Source: Halorubrum vacuolatum (GTDB lineage: Archaea; Halobacteriota; Halobacteria; Halobacteriales; Haloferacaceae). From it: DNA of 64,000 nucleotides. The stretch is from NCBI RefSeq assembly GCF_900188065.1, contig NZ_FZNQ01000006.1, positions 95,982-159,981 of the forward strand, in the 5' to 3' direction. The first letter of the stretch is position 1; every line of letters begins with the position of its first letter. The notes beneath the pieces are model-generated. The model was not told where the DNA came from, did no database searches, and worked only from the letters and a program-made list of their open reading frames with translations. Below are positions 26,550 to 35,394 of the stretch, piece after piece. A program made the translations under genes and the position numbers.

Positions 26550-27548
26550 TCACGCGACCGGGGTGCGTTCGACCACGGTGCCGTTCACCGTCGGGTACTG
26601 TTCGACGATCTCACCCGTATCGAGGTCGCCCGCTTCGACCATTTCCTCTAACAGCCACCAGGCGACCTCGACGTGGTTGGTCTTGACCGTGTAGAACTCC
26701 TCGGGAACGCCGAGCGCCTCGAACCGCTCGGGCGGGGCGTACGTCTTCCCGTAGACGAGCGTGCCGTCGTCTGTCACCTCGTCGAACTCCCGACGGACCC
26801 GGCGGGCCATCCGTTTCAGGCGGTTTCGGTGCTGGGCCGCGTCTTTAAATACGGAGGTACAGAAGTAGACCTTCTCGTGGGAGGCCATCTCCTCCAAGAT
26901 GGCGGCATCCTTCGAGCCCTCGACGGCGGACATGTGTCCCTCCTGCAGCTCGTATCCCGCCTCCTGCATCCGCCGATAGTTCCCGTCGCTCATCTCGAAC
27001 TCGTTGATGTTACAGAACTCGGCGGCTCCCTCGTCGAGGAACTCCAGAAACTCCGGCTCCGCACGAATGCCCGGAATCTCGAAAGCCGGCGTGAGTCCCT
27101 CCTCACGGGCGATATAGAGGATATCCTCCCACTCGGTGCCGTGCATCTCGCCCCACAGTTCGAGTGGCGGGTGAAAGCGGATCTCATCGAGACCCGCCTC
27201 CGCCAGTTGGCGCATGTTCTCACGCCCGCCCGTGATCCCGGTGTAGAGGTGGGTGTGGTGCTCCTCGCCGAACTCCTCTTTTAACAGCCGGAGGTAGCGG
27301 GTCGTCTTCGCCATCGCCTCTTGCGGCTCACCGCCGGTGATCGACGTGCCGAGCGCCTCCATCCGCTTGGCCTCGGCGATCACGTCCTCGTCACGTTCGA
27401 CCTTCCGTTCGTTGGCGTAGACGTCCGTGACGTTTTTTCGGTTCTCTCCGAGGGGGCAATAAAAACAGTCCCGCTGATCACAGTAGCCGTAGACGAAAAG
27501 CACCATCTTCCCGCCCATCGCACACTGCTCACAGCCCTTGGAGATCAT
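26550..27548 (-). CDS. radical SAM protein, COG2108-like, with a CX4CX2C cluster motif
   Basis: 332 residues. The cluster motif reads CDQRDCFYC, that is C-x4-C-x2-C rather than the canonical C-x3-C-x2-C, preceded by another Cys pair (KGCEQCAMGGKMVLF). A glycine-rich SAM-binding SITGGEP follows at about residue 92, then TIM-barrel strands (HTHLYTGITGG, EIRFHPPLELW). This matches the archaeal family related to pyruvate formate-lyase activating enzymes (COG2108), whose reaction is not known. It is cytoplasmic and probably handles a peptide or nucleic-acid substrate (inference). It diverges from the DUF373 gene, and the 117-nt gap probably holds both promoters. Confidence 0.75.
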   Translation of the reverse strand: MISKGCEQCAMGGKMVLFVYGYCDQRDCFYCPLGENRKNVTDVYANERKVERDEDVIAEAKRMEALGTSITGGEPQEAMAKTTRYLRLLKEEFGEEHHTHLYTGITGGRENMRQLAEAGLDEIRFHPPLELWGEMHGTEWEDILYIAREEGLTPAFEIPGIRAEPEFLEFLDEGAAEFCNINEFEMSDGNYRRMQEAGYELQEGHMSAVEGSKDAAILEEMASHEKVYFCTSVFKDAAQHRNRLKRMARRVRREFDEVTDDGTLVYGKTYAPPERFEALGVPEEFYTVKTNHVEVAWWLLEEMVEAGDLDTGEIVEQYPTVNGTVVERTPVA

Positions 27549-27665
27549 CTATCCTCCCATACCGACTCAGTCACCAAAAAGCGTGCGAACCCCGTTCGTG
27601 AACCGCCCATGCCGGATCCCATGCGGGCCGAAAGCATATGCCGACCGCTCACGTACCCCTGCCCG

Positions 27666-28784
27666 ATGCTGTTGGTCCTCTGTGTCGACCTCGACGACGA
27701 CCTCGGCCGCAAGACCGGCGTCAAAACGCCGGTGATCGGCCGGGAGGCCGTTCGCGACGCGGCGGTCGCGCTCGCCACCGTCGATCCGGAGGATTCCGAC
27801 ACCAACGTCCTGTTCCAGGGGATCCACACCCATGACGAGCTCCAAACCGCGGGCGAGGCGGTGGAGGTGGCAGCTGTCACGGGCGTCGATGGCTCGGACG
27901 TGCAGGCGAACCGGGCGGTCGGCGAGGAGGTCGATCGCGTCCTCGCGGAGCTCGCCACCGGTGAGGAGGTCTCGGCGATCGTCATCACCGACGGCGCACA
28001 GGACGAGTCGGTCCTCCCCGTGATCCGTTCACGAATGCCGATCGACGGGGTCAGACGGGTCGTCGTCCGGCAGGCACAGGACCTCGAATCGCTCTATTAC
28101 ACGATCAAGCAGGTCCTCGCCGATCGCGAGACACGGGGAACGATCCTCGTTCCGCTCGGCATCCTCCTGCTCATCTATCCCCTCGTCGTCGTCGCGAACC
28201 TCTTCGATCTGGCCGGTGCGGCGGTTCTCGGGGTCATCTCCGGGCTCGTCGGACTCTACTCGCTGTTCCGCGGGCTCGGGCTTGAGGAGTCGGTCGATCG
28301 GGCTGCCGACGCCGCCCGGAACCTGCTGTATGCCGGTCGGGTGACGCTCATCACGTACGTCGTCGCGCTCGCGCTGATCGTGGTCGGTGGCGTGCAGGGG
28401 CTCGAGACGCTCGAGGGGGTCCAAACCGTCGAGGGTGACGCGATTCCCGTCGGCACCGCCATCGCGGCGTTCGTCCACGGATTCGTCCAGTGGCTCGCGG
28501 TCGCCGGTGTTACCTCCAGCCTCGGCCAGATCACCGACGAGTACCTCGCCGGCCGGTTCCGCTGGCGGTACCTCAACGCGCCGTTTTACGTGGTCGCCAT
28601 CGCCGTCGTGTTGTATGCGGTCTCGGGCTTCTTCCTGCCGGAAGCGCCCGGCGTGACCGCGCTCGGGCTCAACGACCTTGCGCTGGCGCTCGCGGTCGGG
28701 ACGCTCATCGGCGTGTTGAGCACGCTCACCTTCGCGGTCGCGGAGTCACAGGTTCCCTCGATCGATCCGACCGAGCCGAGTTAG
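27666..28784 (+). CDS. DUF373 family membrane protein
   Basis: 372 residues from ATG 27666; upstream in-frame starts add non-conserved residues. The soluble N-terminal domain (about 1-155) begins LLVLCVDLDDDLGRKTG and contains GREAVRDAAVALATVDPEDSDTN and AIVITDGAQDESVLPV, the conserved DUF373 features, with several Asp that could bind a metal. The remainder forms about six membrane helices. The family is widespread in archaea and its function is unknown; the Asp-rich N-terminus resembles phosphoesterase or GTP-binding folds only loosely. Confidence 0.85.
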   Translation: MLLVLCVDLDDDLGRKTGVKTPVIGREAVRDAAVALATVDPEDSDTNVLFQGIHTHDELQTAGEAVEVAAVTGVDGSDVQANRAVGEEVDRVLAELATGEEVSAIVITDGAQDESVLPVIRSRMPIDGVRRVVVRQAQDLESLYYTIKQVLADRETRGTILVPLGILLLIYPLVVVANLFDLAGAAVLGVISGLVGLYSLFRGLGLEESVDRAADAARNLLYAGRVTLITYVVALALIVVGGVQGLETLEGVQTVEGDAIPVGTAIAAFVHGFVQWLAVAGVTSSLGQITDEYLAGRFRWRYLNAPFYVVAIAVVLYAVSGFFLPEAPGVTALGLNDLALALAVGTLIGVLSTLTFAVAESQVPSIDPTEPS

Positions 28785-28823
28785 AACCGACCGCATCGAA
28801 TACAACCGGCCGACGCGGTTCCC

Positions 28824-29873
28824 TCACCGGGGAACCCACTGATCGCAGGCCTCCATGTCGTCCATCAACTCGTCGTAGTGGCCACAGTACGGGCGCATCC
28901 CGTCGTCCGTCTGGACGTAATCGAAGCGGGCGCAGTTTCCACAGTACGCGTCGCCGGGTCCGTCGCGCGGGGCCGCGGCCGATCGGTCGCGCCCTTTCGA
29001 CTGACGGCCTGCGGCATCTGCGGCCGGACCACCGGACGGGGCGGGGCCGGGGGGTGAAGCCGGGCCGTCCGGTGAAGCCGGGCCGGTCGGGCTGGCCGGT
29101 TCAGCCGATGACGTGGTCGTTCCGTGATCGTCCATCGGCGAGGTGATCGTCGTGGTCGACTCCCCGCCGTCGCTCACGCCCGTGGTGGGTCCGCCCGGGG
29201 AGCGATCCTTCCGGCGTGAGATCGTGCGGTCGGCGGTCGTCGTCGACGTGCCGGTATCGGGCCGGTTCGTCTGCGTCTCGACCTCGCCGTCCGGCGTGCC
29301 CCCGAGGAAGCCGACCCCGCCAAGACCGTTGAGCCCGTCCAGTTGGTCGCGTTCGACCTCGATCACCTTCGTCTCGCCTTTGTGCGTGACCTCCATCGTG
29401 ACGGTCCCTCCGGGGTCGTTCCGCGTTTTGAAGTTCGCGATGCCGACGAAGAGACACCACAGCGTGGTCGCCGCGCCGAGCAGGTAGACCCCTGCGGTCG
29501 GGAGCGTGAGGTCCGTCAGCTCGGGGTTTGGGCCACCGACCCACTGCTGTGGGTACGCGTGTGCGAAGAGCGCCACGCCCAGCGCCATGATCGCGGCGCC
29601 GATCAGGGCCGCGACACGGGTGTTTCTGTCGGCCGGCAACACGATCATGATGCCGAGCATAACGATCGGCACGCCGAGGCCCCCGAGGATGCCGCCGTAT
29701 CGACGCGCGGCACCGGAGGTAAATCGGCCGCTGAAGAGTACCTCGGCGGCCGTGAGTAGGCCGATAACGAGGAGGAGGGTCCCACCGACGAACAGCCCCA
29801 CGCCGATGGAGAGGCGGCGCGGGTTCACCTCGGAACGTCCCCCACCCCCATACGTCTCGGAGAGACTGGTCAT
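28824..29873 (-). CDS. haloarchaeal membrane protein with C-terminal Cys/His zinc-type motif
   Basis: 349 residues. Four hydrophobic segments fill the first 150 residues (LSIGVGLFVGGTLLLVIGLL, GGILGGLGVPIVMLGIMIV, ALIGAAIMALGVALFAH, AGVYLLGAATTLWCLFVGIA). A Thr/Ser/Pro-rich linker (about 195-300, with GPASP-type repeats) leads to a compact C-terminus with YCGNCARFDYV, RPYCGHYDELM and ACDQW, that is CxxC, CxxH-like and a last Cys, likely one zinc site. The membrane part plus a cytoplasmic zinc module suggests a regulatory or adaptor role. I know it as a conserved haloarchaeal family without an assigned function. Confidence 0.65.
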   Translation of the reverse strand: MTSLSETYGGGGRSEVNPRRLSIGVGLFVGGTLLLVIGLLTAAEVLFSGRFTSGAARRYGGILGGLGVPIVMLGIMIVLPADRNTRVAALIGAAIMALGVALFAHAYPQQWVGGPNPELTDLTLPTAGVYLLGAATTLWCLFVGIANFKTRNDPGGTVTMEVTHKGETKVIEVERDQLDGLNGLGGVGFLGGTPDGEVETQTNRPDTGTSTTTADRTISRRKDRSPGGPTTGVSDGGESTTTITSPMDDHGTTTSSAEPASPTGPASPDGPASPPGPAPSGGPAADAAGRQSKGRDRSAAAPRDGPGDAYCGNCARFDYVQTDDGMRPYCGHYDELMDDMEACDQWVPR

Positions 29874-30009
29874 ACGCGGTCTTCGTAGGCATCCCTCAAA
29901 ACACTATGTCAGACGATTCGGCAACCAGCGCCCGATCGACGGTGTCCATCTCGACCGCGCTTGAATCGACATCACCCAACACCCAACCGGGATCGACCAC
30001 CGATGACGC

Positions 30010-30618
30010 TCACGACCGACCCTTCGCCAACAACCGGTCGGCCAACGCCCCGAGCGATTCGAACGCGACGTTGACGTAGAGGCCAACGAGGAACGAGAGC
30101 CCCGCGATCAGGCGGCCGTCCGTGGTCGCATCCCCCGAGATGAGTACATTCGCGAGGAGAAACACGCCGGCGGCGAGGACCCACGCGGCCGGGACCCGGA
30201 GCGCCATGGCCACGAGCTGATCCACGGTCGCCCACGTCCCGAGGTCGCCGATCTTCGTGATCAGCTTCGTGAACGCGTACCCGAGTGCCCCCATCGTCGA
30301 ATAGAGATACACCGCCGGCGGGATCGACGGGTCGATCGCCGGCAGCGGTCCGTACCCGGTCGAAAGGATCACTGTCGCCGCCGCAAGGGCGACGAACACG
30401 GCGATGAACCCTCGGTTCTCCGTGGACCACTGATACCCCGCGACGTGGGGACCCGATCCTTCCTCGGCGCGGTCCGTTTCGGACGACCCATCCGTCCCCG
30501 CACCGTCCTTTTCTGGCCCGTCCGCCGGCTGTTTGCCGTGTCCGTTGCCATCGCTCGCCTCCACGGATCGCCCCGACGTTCCCTCCCGCCGTGCGTGTCG
30601 TGTCTCGGACGTCGTCAT
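30010..30618 (-). CDS. conserved four-helix membrane protein, unknown function
   Basis: 202 residues from ATG 30618, which has GGAG about 8 nt upstream; further in-frame starts exist upstream. The first 70 residues are polar and disordered-looking. Then come four hydrophobic helices: FIAVFVALAAATVILSTGYG, AVYLYSTMGALGYAFTKLI, MALRVPAAWVLAAGVFLLAN and RLIAGLSFLVGLYVNVAFES, with ITKIGDLGTWATVDQL between. No domain is recognised. It shares a divergent promoter region with the DUF5789 gene. Confidence 0.6.
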   Translation of the reverse strand: MTTSETRHARREGTSGRSVEASDGNGHGKQPADGPEKDGAGTDGSSETDRAEEGSGPHVAGYQWSTENRGFIAVFVALAAATVILSTGYGPLPAIDPSIPPAVYLYSTMGALGYAFTKLITKIGDLGTWATVDQLVAMALRVPAAWVLAAGVFLLANVLISGDATTDGRLIAGLSFLVGLYVNVAFESLGALADRLLAKGRS

Positions 30619-30776
30619 CGCTCGTCTCCACCGCTCGGATCCACCTCCCCGAGTTGTGTGGCTGACATTTTCACGCATGCTATTAAGTGATCCGTGAGCG
30701 CATGGGCGGGGAGTGACGCCTATCGATCTCCCCGCGGACCGAAAGCGGTATGACCGCCGGACCGGAATCGGGGCGC

Positions 30777-31067
30777 ATGAGCGACACCGAAGAGGAGTCC
30801 GAGGAGACGGAGCCGGCCGTCGCGCTCGGCGACGGGCCCGACGTCGAGGGCGAGCCGATCGCGCGGGTCGCCTCACGGCTCACCTGGCCGGTACGGAACA
30901 GCGACGCGGTCGCCCAGGAGGGCGACGCCACGATCCGAACGCCGGAGGGTCCCCGTGAGCTCGCATCGGTGCTTGAGGAGTCCGACGTCCCGCTGTTTCA
31001 GAGCCGCGGCGAATTCGTCGAGGCCGTCGAGGCAGTCGTCGGGACCGGCCCCGTCGCCGTCGAGTAG
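30777..31067 (+). CDS. DUF5789 family small acidic protein
   Basis: 96 residues from ATG 30777 (an upstream ATG at 30750 is possible). The pattern VALGDGPDVEGEPIARVASR, then TIRTPEGPRELASVL, then GEFVEAVEAVVGTGPV matches the haloarchaeal DUF5789 family, whose members are cytoplasmic proteins of about 90 residues without a known role. It lies 57 nt before the DUF302 gene on the same strand and probably shares its transcript. Confidence 0.7.
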   Translation: MSDTEEESEETEPAVALGDGPDVEGEPIARVASRLTWPVRNSDAVAQEGDATIRTPEGPRELASVLEESDVPLFQSRGEFVEAVEAVVGTGPVAVE

Positions 31068-31124
31068 CCTCCGAACCGGCCGACTGCCCGCACCCTTTTG
31101 AGTACGTGGGACCGAACGGGGAGT

Positions 31125-31574
31125 ATGACGCTCCCGTTCGACCCGGCCACGCTCGACCCCGAGGACTTCGGCGAGAAGCGCGCGACGCTCGCGATGGACC
31201 ACGAGGACGCGATCGAGCATGTCCGAGCGGCCTGTACCGAGGAGGGGTTCGGCGTTCCCGTCGAGTTCTCCCCGAGCGAACTGTTGAACGAGAAGGTCGA
31301 CGCCGATCGCGACCCCTACTACGTTCTCGGCGCCTGCAATCCCGCGATGGCCGACCGCGCCCTCGATGCGACGGACGGTCGGATCGGGTCATTGTTCCCC
31401 TGTAACATGGTTATCCAGCAGGTCGAACCGGGACGGCAGGTCGTCCATCACGTCTCGATCATGAAGCTCGCGCGCTTGCTCGACTTCCCGGACGACGAGG
31501 CGGCGCTCGATGCCGTGATCGAGGACACGGGTGAGATGGTCGAGACGGTCTTCGATCGGTTGGAGGCTGTGTAA
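31125..31574 (+). CDS. DUF302 domain protein
   Basis: 149 residues from ATG 31125, with GGGGAG 2-7 nt upstream. The DUF302 pattern is visible: an N-terminal helix with EHVRAACTEEGFGV, the strand PYYVLGACNPAMADRALD, the turn IGSLFPCNMVIQQ and the closing VHHVSIMKLARLLDF. DUF302 proteins are small alpha/beta proteins found alone or fused to redox modules, with no established reaction. Two Cys (in GACNP and FPCNM) are conserved features of the family. Confidence 0.8.
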   Translation: MTLPFDPATLDPEDFGEKRATLAMDHEDAIEHVRAACTEEGFGVPVEFSPSELLNEKVDADRDPYYVLGACNPAMADRALDATDGRIGSLFPCNMVIQQVEPGRQVVHHVSIMKLARLLDFPDDEAALDAVIEDTGEMVETVFDRLEAV

Positions 31575-31645
31575 GGGACGCAGACACCTTGCTTTCACCC
31601 TCGTGGTGATCCCTCACGCCCGGATTTGACTGTTCTGTGGCTCCT

Positions 31646-32293
31646 TCAGATCATGTCGCCCCGGACGGACGATCCCTCCTGCTCCGTTCGCTCGGCCGCG
31701 AGCACCTCGGCGATCTCCGCGGCGTGCTCGTCGTCGACGCCCAGCATTCCGAGGGCGGCCTCAAGGGTCGGCATCGCGAACGAGGCCGCTCGCAGCCGAT
31801 CGAGCGCCTCGTCGTCGCGTTGCCCGTCGACCCACAGACAGACGCCACGCGGATCGAGCACCTCGTCGTACGCCTCACGCGCGAGCGCGCCCTTGAGCCG
31901 TTGGGTAACGTTGTCGTCGAAGCTCGCGTTACAGACCTCCAGATGGATCGGATCGTCCGTCTCGCCCAGCAACTCGGCCGCGAGACAGCGCTCCGGCGCG
32001 GCGTAGCCGTTGTCGCTCGCTCGGACACGGTCCGGATGACCCCGTGCCCAGTCCGCGCGAACGGTCGTTCCCACCCCTTTGATCCCGTACTCCGCCTCGA
32101 ACTCGTGGGCTGTGTCCGGGTCGCCGCGCATCAACACGTCCTTCGTCACGTAGACGTCGAGCCGGCTGATCGGATCGAGGCCCAGCGCGACGTCGCCGAA
32201 CGCCCACACCTCGCGGACCGGAACGGGCATCCGGGAGTTCTCCACGCGGTCGACGATCGCTTCGAGGCGGTCGACGGCGACATCACGATCCAT
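31646..32293 (-). CDS. conserved haloarchaeal protein with a degenerate nucleotidyltransferase-like motif
   Basis: 215 residues from ATG 32293. The segment VWAFGDVALGLDPISRLDVYV (about 27-47) has the spacing of the nucleotidyltransferase signature (G-[SD]-...-G-...-S-x-L-D-V), but the first metal-binding Asp is Arg. Further on are HLEVCNASFDDNVTQRL and a C-terminal helical part. I infer a nucleotidyltransferase-like fold without activity; the family is uncharacterised. It follows gatB by 15 nt on the same strand and is therefore probably co-transcribed with it. Confidence 0.6.
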   Translation of the reverse strand: MDRDVAVDRLEAIVDRVENSRMPVPVREVWAFGDVALGLDPISRLDVYVTKDVLMRGDPDTAHEFEAEYGIKGVGTTVRADWARGHPDRVRASDNGYAAPERCLAAELLGETDDPIHLEVCNASFDDNVTQRLKGALAREAYDEVLDPRGVCLWVDGQRDDEALDRLRAASFAMPTLEAALGMLGVDDEHAAEIAEVLAAERTEQEGSSVRGDMI

Positions 32294-32308
32294 ACGATTC
32301 GACCCCAC

Positions 32309-33796
32309 TCACCCGTCGAGGCGTTCACGCAACAGCCCGTTCACCTGTCCGGGGTCGGCGCTCCCGCCCGTGGCGGCCATCACCTGTCCGACGAGGAAGT
32401 TGATCGCGCCGTCGTCGCCGTCGTGGTAGTCCGCGACCGCCTCGGGGTTCTCGTCGATGGCCGCGTCGACGGCGGCCTCGACCTCCCCGGAGTCGGCCTT
32501 GCCGAGCCCCTCGCGTTCGATGATCGTCTCGGGGTCGTCGCCGTCATCGAGCATCCCGCGGAGGACGATCTCCTCGGCGTTTTTCACCGTCACCTCCTCG
32601 GCGTCGACGAGTTCGATCAGCCGGGTGAACTCGTCGAGCCGGCCCTCGACGTCGGTGATGTCCATCTCGCGGTAGTTGAGCTCGCCGAGCAGGTTGTCGG
32701 CGACCCACGTCGCCGCGAGTTCGGGGTCGAAAGCCGTCGCGACGTCCTCGAAGAAGTCGGCGACCGCCTTCCGTGAGGTGAGCTTGGATGCCGCCTCCCG
32801 ATCCAATCCGTACTCCTCACGGAAGCGCTTGCGACGGGCGTCGGGGAGCTCGGGGATCGGAATCGACTCCTTCCAGTCGGCGACCTCGAGGGCGGGGAGA
32901 TCGGCCTCTCGGAAGTACCGGTAGTCCTTCTCCTCCTCCTTCGAACGCATCGAGACGGTGACGCCGCGGCCCTCGTCCCAGTGACGGGTCTCCTGGGGGA
33001 TCTCCCGTCCCCGTCGCAGGAGGTTCCGCTGGCGGGTGACCTCGTAGGCGAGCGCCCGCTCGGCTCCCTTGTGACTGGAGATGTTCTTCACCTCCGCACG
33101 GTTCGCCTCGGCGAGGACCGAATCCGGGACCGATCCGTCCTCGGCCATCTCCTCGGCCGGAACGAGCGAGACGTTGGCGTCGACGCGCAGGCTCCCGTCA
33201 CGGCTTGCGTCGAAGACGCCGAGATAGGTGAGCACCTCCTCGAGCTTCGCGAGGAACGCCCGCGTCTCCTTCGGCGAGCGGAAGTCCGGCTCCGTCACGA
33301 TCTCCATGAGCGGCGTCCCCGCCCGGTTGTAGTTCACGAGCGTGTGTGTCGCCGACTCGATCGACCCGCCGGCGTGCTGGAGGCTGCCCGGGTCCTCCTC
33401 CAAGTGGGCGCGGGTGATCCGGATCGTTCGTCGCTCGCCTTCGACGCTGACGTCGAGTTCGCCGCCGGCACAGATCGGCGCGTCGTACTGGGTGAGCTGG
33501 AAGTTCTTCGGCAGGTCGGGGTAGTAGTAGTTCTTCCGGTGGAAGGTGGTCGTCTCCGGGATGTCGGCGTCGATCGCCTTCCCGATCTTCACGGCGGCCT
33601 CGACGGCCGCCTCGTTGAGGACGGGAAGCGCTCCCGGGAGTCCGAGACACGTCGGACACGTGCGCGTGTTGGGCTCTTCGTCCTCGGCGGGCTCCGTCGA
33701 ACAGCCACAGAAGACCTTCGTGTCGGTTTCGAGCTGGACGTGCACCTCCAGCCCGATCACCACCGCGGTCTCCTCCGCTGCGGCCTGTGTACTCAT
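32309..33796 (-). CDS. gatB: Asp/Glu-tRNA(Asn/Gln) amidotransferase subunit B
   Basis: 495 residues. GatB features: IGLEVHVQLETDTKVFCGCS at the start, the zinc-site cysteines (FCGCS and TCPTC), the signature YYYPDLPKNFQLTQYDAPIC, then LEEDPGSLQHAGG and NYNRAGTPLMEIVTEP in the kinase-like domain, and a C-terminal YqeY/tail domain (about 380-495) that binds tRNA. It transamidates Glu-tRNA(Gln) or Asp-tRNA(Asn) together with GatA and GatC, which are not in this window. The upstream 333 nt are non-coding. Confidence 0.95.
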   Translation of the reverse strand: MSTQAAAEETAVVIGLEVHVQLETDTKVFCGCSTEPAEDEEPNTRTCPTCLGLPGALPVLNEAAVEAAVKIGKAIDADIPETTTFHRKNYYYPDLPKNFQLTQYDAPICAGGELDVSVEGERRTIRITRAHLEEDPGSLQHAGGSIESATHTLVNYNRAGTPLMEIVTEPDFRSPKETRAFLAKLEEVLTYLGVFDASRDGSLRVDANVSLVPAEEMAEDGSVPDSVLAEANRAEVKNISSHKGAERALAYEVTRQRNLLRRGREIPQETRHWDEGRGVTVSMRSKEEEKDYRYFREADLPALEVADWKESIPIPELPDARRKRFREEYGLDREAASKLTSRKAVADFFEDVATAFDPELAATWVADNLLGELNYREMDITDVEGRLDEFTRLIELVDAEEVTVKNAEEIVLRGMLDDGDDPETIIEREGLGKADSGEVEAAVDAAIDENPEAVADYHDGDDGAINFLVGQVMAATGGSADPGQVNGLLRERLDG

Positions 33797-34129
33797 TGGA
33801 GGGTCGTTTCGTGCCGGGCCTCTAAACGATTGCGAGGCGACACCCGCGCCAGCGAATGAGTAAACCGCCGGGGACCCGGGCTGGAAGCTTCATGGACCGA
33901 TCACGATCGCACAACGTCCAGCACGGACGGAAAAATATAATGAATGTTCACGTACCGGCAGGAATCACAGTAAAATTTGTGATTTACTTCCAGTATCATA
34001 GCGTATATGTCCGCGGATACCAAACGCATGCCCACATCCTGACGGTTTTGGCTATGGGTTTTAGCCAATGGGACGACATGCAGTTAGATGTATAAACTTA
34101 TATCCCCCGATGTCTTGGTGTCGCTTAGC
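33797..34129 (+). promoter_or_regulatory. control region of the tctCBA operon
   Basis: No gene in 333 nt. The core promoter is TTATATCC (about 34098-34104), about 28 nt before the tctC ATG, so the transcript is leaderless or nearly so. Upstream are a perfect inverted repeat TTGGCT-n9-AGCCAA (34048-34068) and an imperfect one AGTAAA-n8-TTTACT around 33970-33990; both are placed where a haloarchaeal regulator would act. The gatB promoter on the other strand must also lie here. Confidence 0.5.
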
Positions 34130-35185
34130 ATGGAGAGACGAAACTTCCTGCGTACGACCGGAGCACTGGGTACGGGTGGCCTCATCGCCCTCGCTGGCTG
34201 TGCCGATGACGCCGAGGACGATGCGGACCCCGATGCGTTCCCCACCGACGACCTCACGTGGATGATCCCGTGGGGAGAGGGTGGCGGAACCGACACCTAC
34301 GCGCGGCAGCTCCAGGGCACATTCGAGGAGGAGATCGGCGCGTCGGTCACCATCGACAACCGTGAGGGCGCCGGGAGCATGGTCGGTACGGAGTGGCTCA
34401 CGACCCGCGACGCCGACGGTTACACGCTCGGGACGGTAAACAGCGCGGGTGCCCACTTCACCTGGCGCGCCGCCGAGATCGACGACTGGCACATCGAGGA
34501 GGACCTCGAACCGGTCGCGTATTCGGGCGTCTTCGGCTACACGATCATCGTCAACAACGACGTCGCCGACGAGCACGGTATCGACGACTTCGCCTCGCTG
34601 CGTGACGCCTATCAGGACGAAGACATCGAGACGTTCGGGTATCAGGGTGCCGGGAGCGACTCGCACCTGCTGATGCTGCTGCTTCGTGACGGGTACGACA
34701 TGGCGTACAACAACGGCGTTCCGTACGACGGCGGTGGCCCAACGATGGAGGCGGTCATCAGCGGTGAGGTTTCCGCCGGGTTCGCGACGAACACGTCCGC
34801 GGTCAACGCCGAGGAGTCCGGCGAGGCGACCGCCATCGTCAACACGATGGACATCGACCTCAGCGACACGTGGCCCGACATCGACCGGATCGACAACTAC
34901 GGTGACAGCCTCGGCTGGCTCTCGGAGTTTACACTGACCCAACACGTTCCCGTCGGCACGCCGACCGAAGTGAAAGAGCAACTTTCGGCGGCCATCGAGG
35001 TGGCCGCCAACTCCGACTCGGTCCAGGAGTGGTCCGAGGACACCGGCAACATCGTCCAGTACGGCGACATGGAGGAGGCCGAGGATCTGTGGTTCGGCAT
35101 CGTCGACGAGATGGAAGAGCAGGTTGAGGCCGCCATCGATGGTGGCTTCGACGGCTTCCTCGCGCTGGCCGAGGAAGAGGGCTGA
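34130..35185 (+). CDS. tctC: TctC: tripartite tricarboxylate transporter substrate-binding lipoprotein
   Basis: 351 residues from ATG 34130. Tat lipoprotein signal: ERRNFLRTTGALGTGGLIAL followed by AGC (lipobox Cys about residue 24). The TctC/Bug fold shows in LTWMIPWGEGGGTDTYAR (the loop that binds carboxylates), VDNREGAGSMVG-type turn at about 75, and GYQGAGSDSHLLMLLL. It binds a di- or tricarboxylate outside the cell and hands it to TctA/TctB, whose genes follow. The ligand is not predictable from the sequence. No two-component system for it lies nearby. Confidence 0.9.
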   Translation: MERRNFLRTTGALGTGGLIALAGCADDAEDDADPDAFPTDDLTWMIPWGEGGGTDTYARQLQGTFEEEIGASVTIDNREGAGSMVGTEWLTTRDADGYTLGTVNSAGAHFTWRAAEIDDWHIEEDLEPVAYSGVFGYTIIVNNDVADEHGIDDFASLRDAYQDEDIETFGYQGAGSDSHLLMLLLRDGYDMAYNNGVPYDGGGPTMEAVISGEVSAGFATNTSAVNAEESGEATAIVNTMDIDLSDTWPDIDRIDNYGDSLGWLSEFTLTQHVPVGTPTEVKEQLSAAIEVAANSDSVQEWSEDTGNIVQYGDMEEAEDLWFGIVDEMEEQVEAAIDGGFDGFLALAEEEG

Positions 35186-35394
35186 TCCAGCGAGCCGACA
35201 GTCGCAGTTATTTATCCACCACATGATGGACCTGTCGATGGTACCGAGACACGTGAGGAGGGTGCTCAGTCATGTGAGCGACCGCTTGTTGTGCCGATGG
35301 GCGCGGCTCGTTTCCGGCGTCGATCGACAGGTATGGCGTACTCCGGTACCGCTCGACGGCCGAATAAGGCGATCACTATGATAGACTAACGACG

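Noticed and set aside
30750..30776. Nine extra residues before the DUF5789 start
   Set aside because: The second ATG starts the conserved acidic N-terminus; the first adds a non-conserved stretch.
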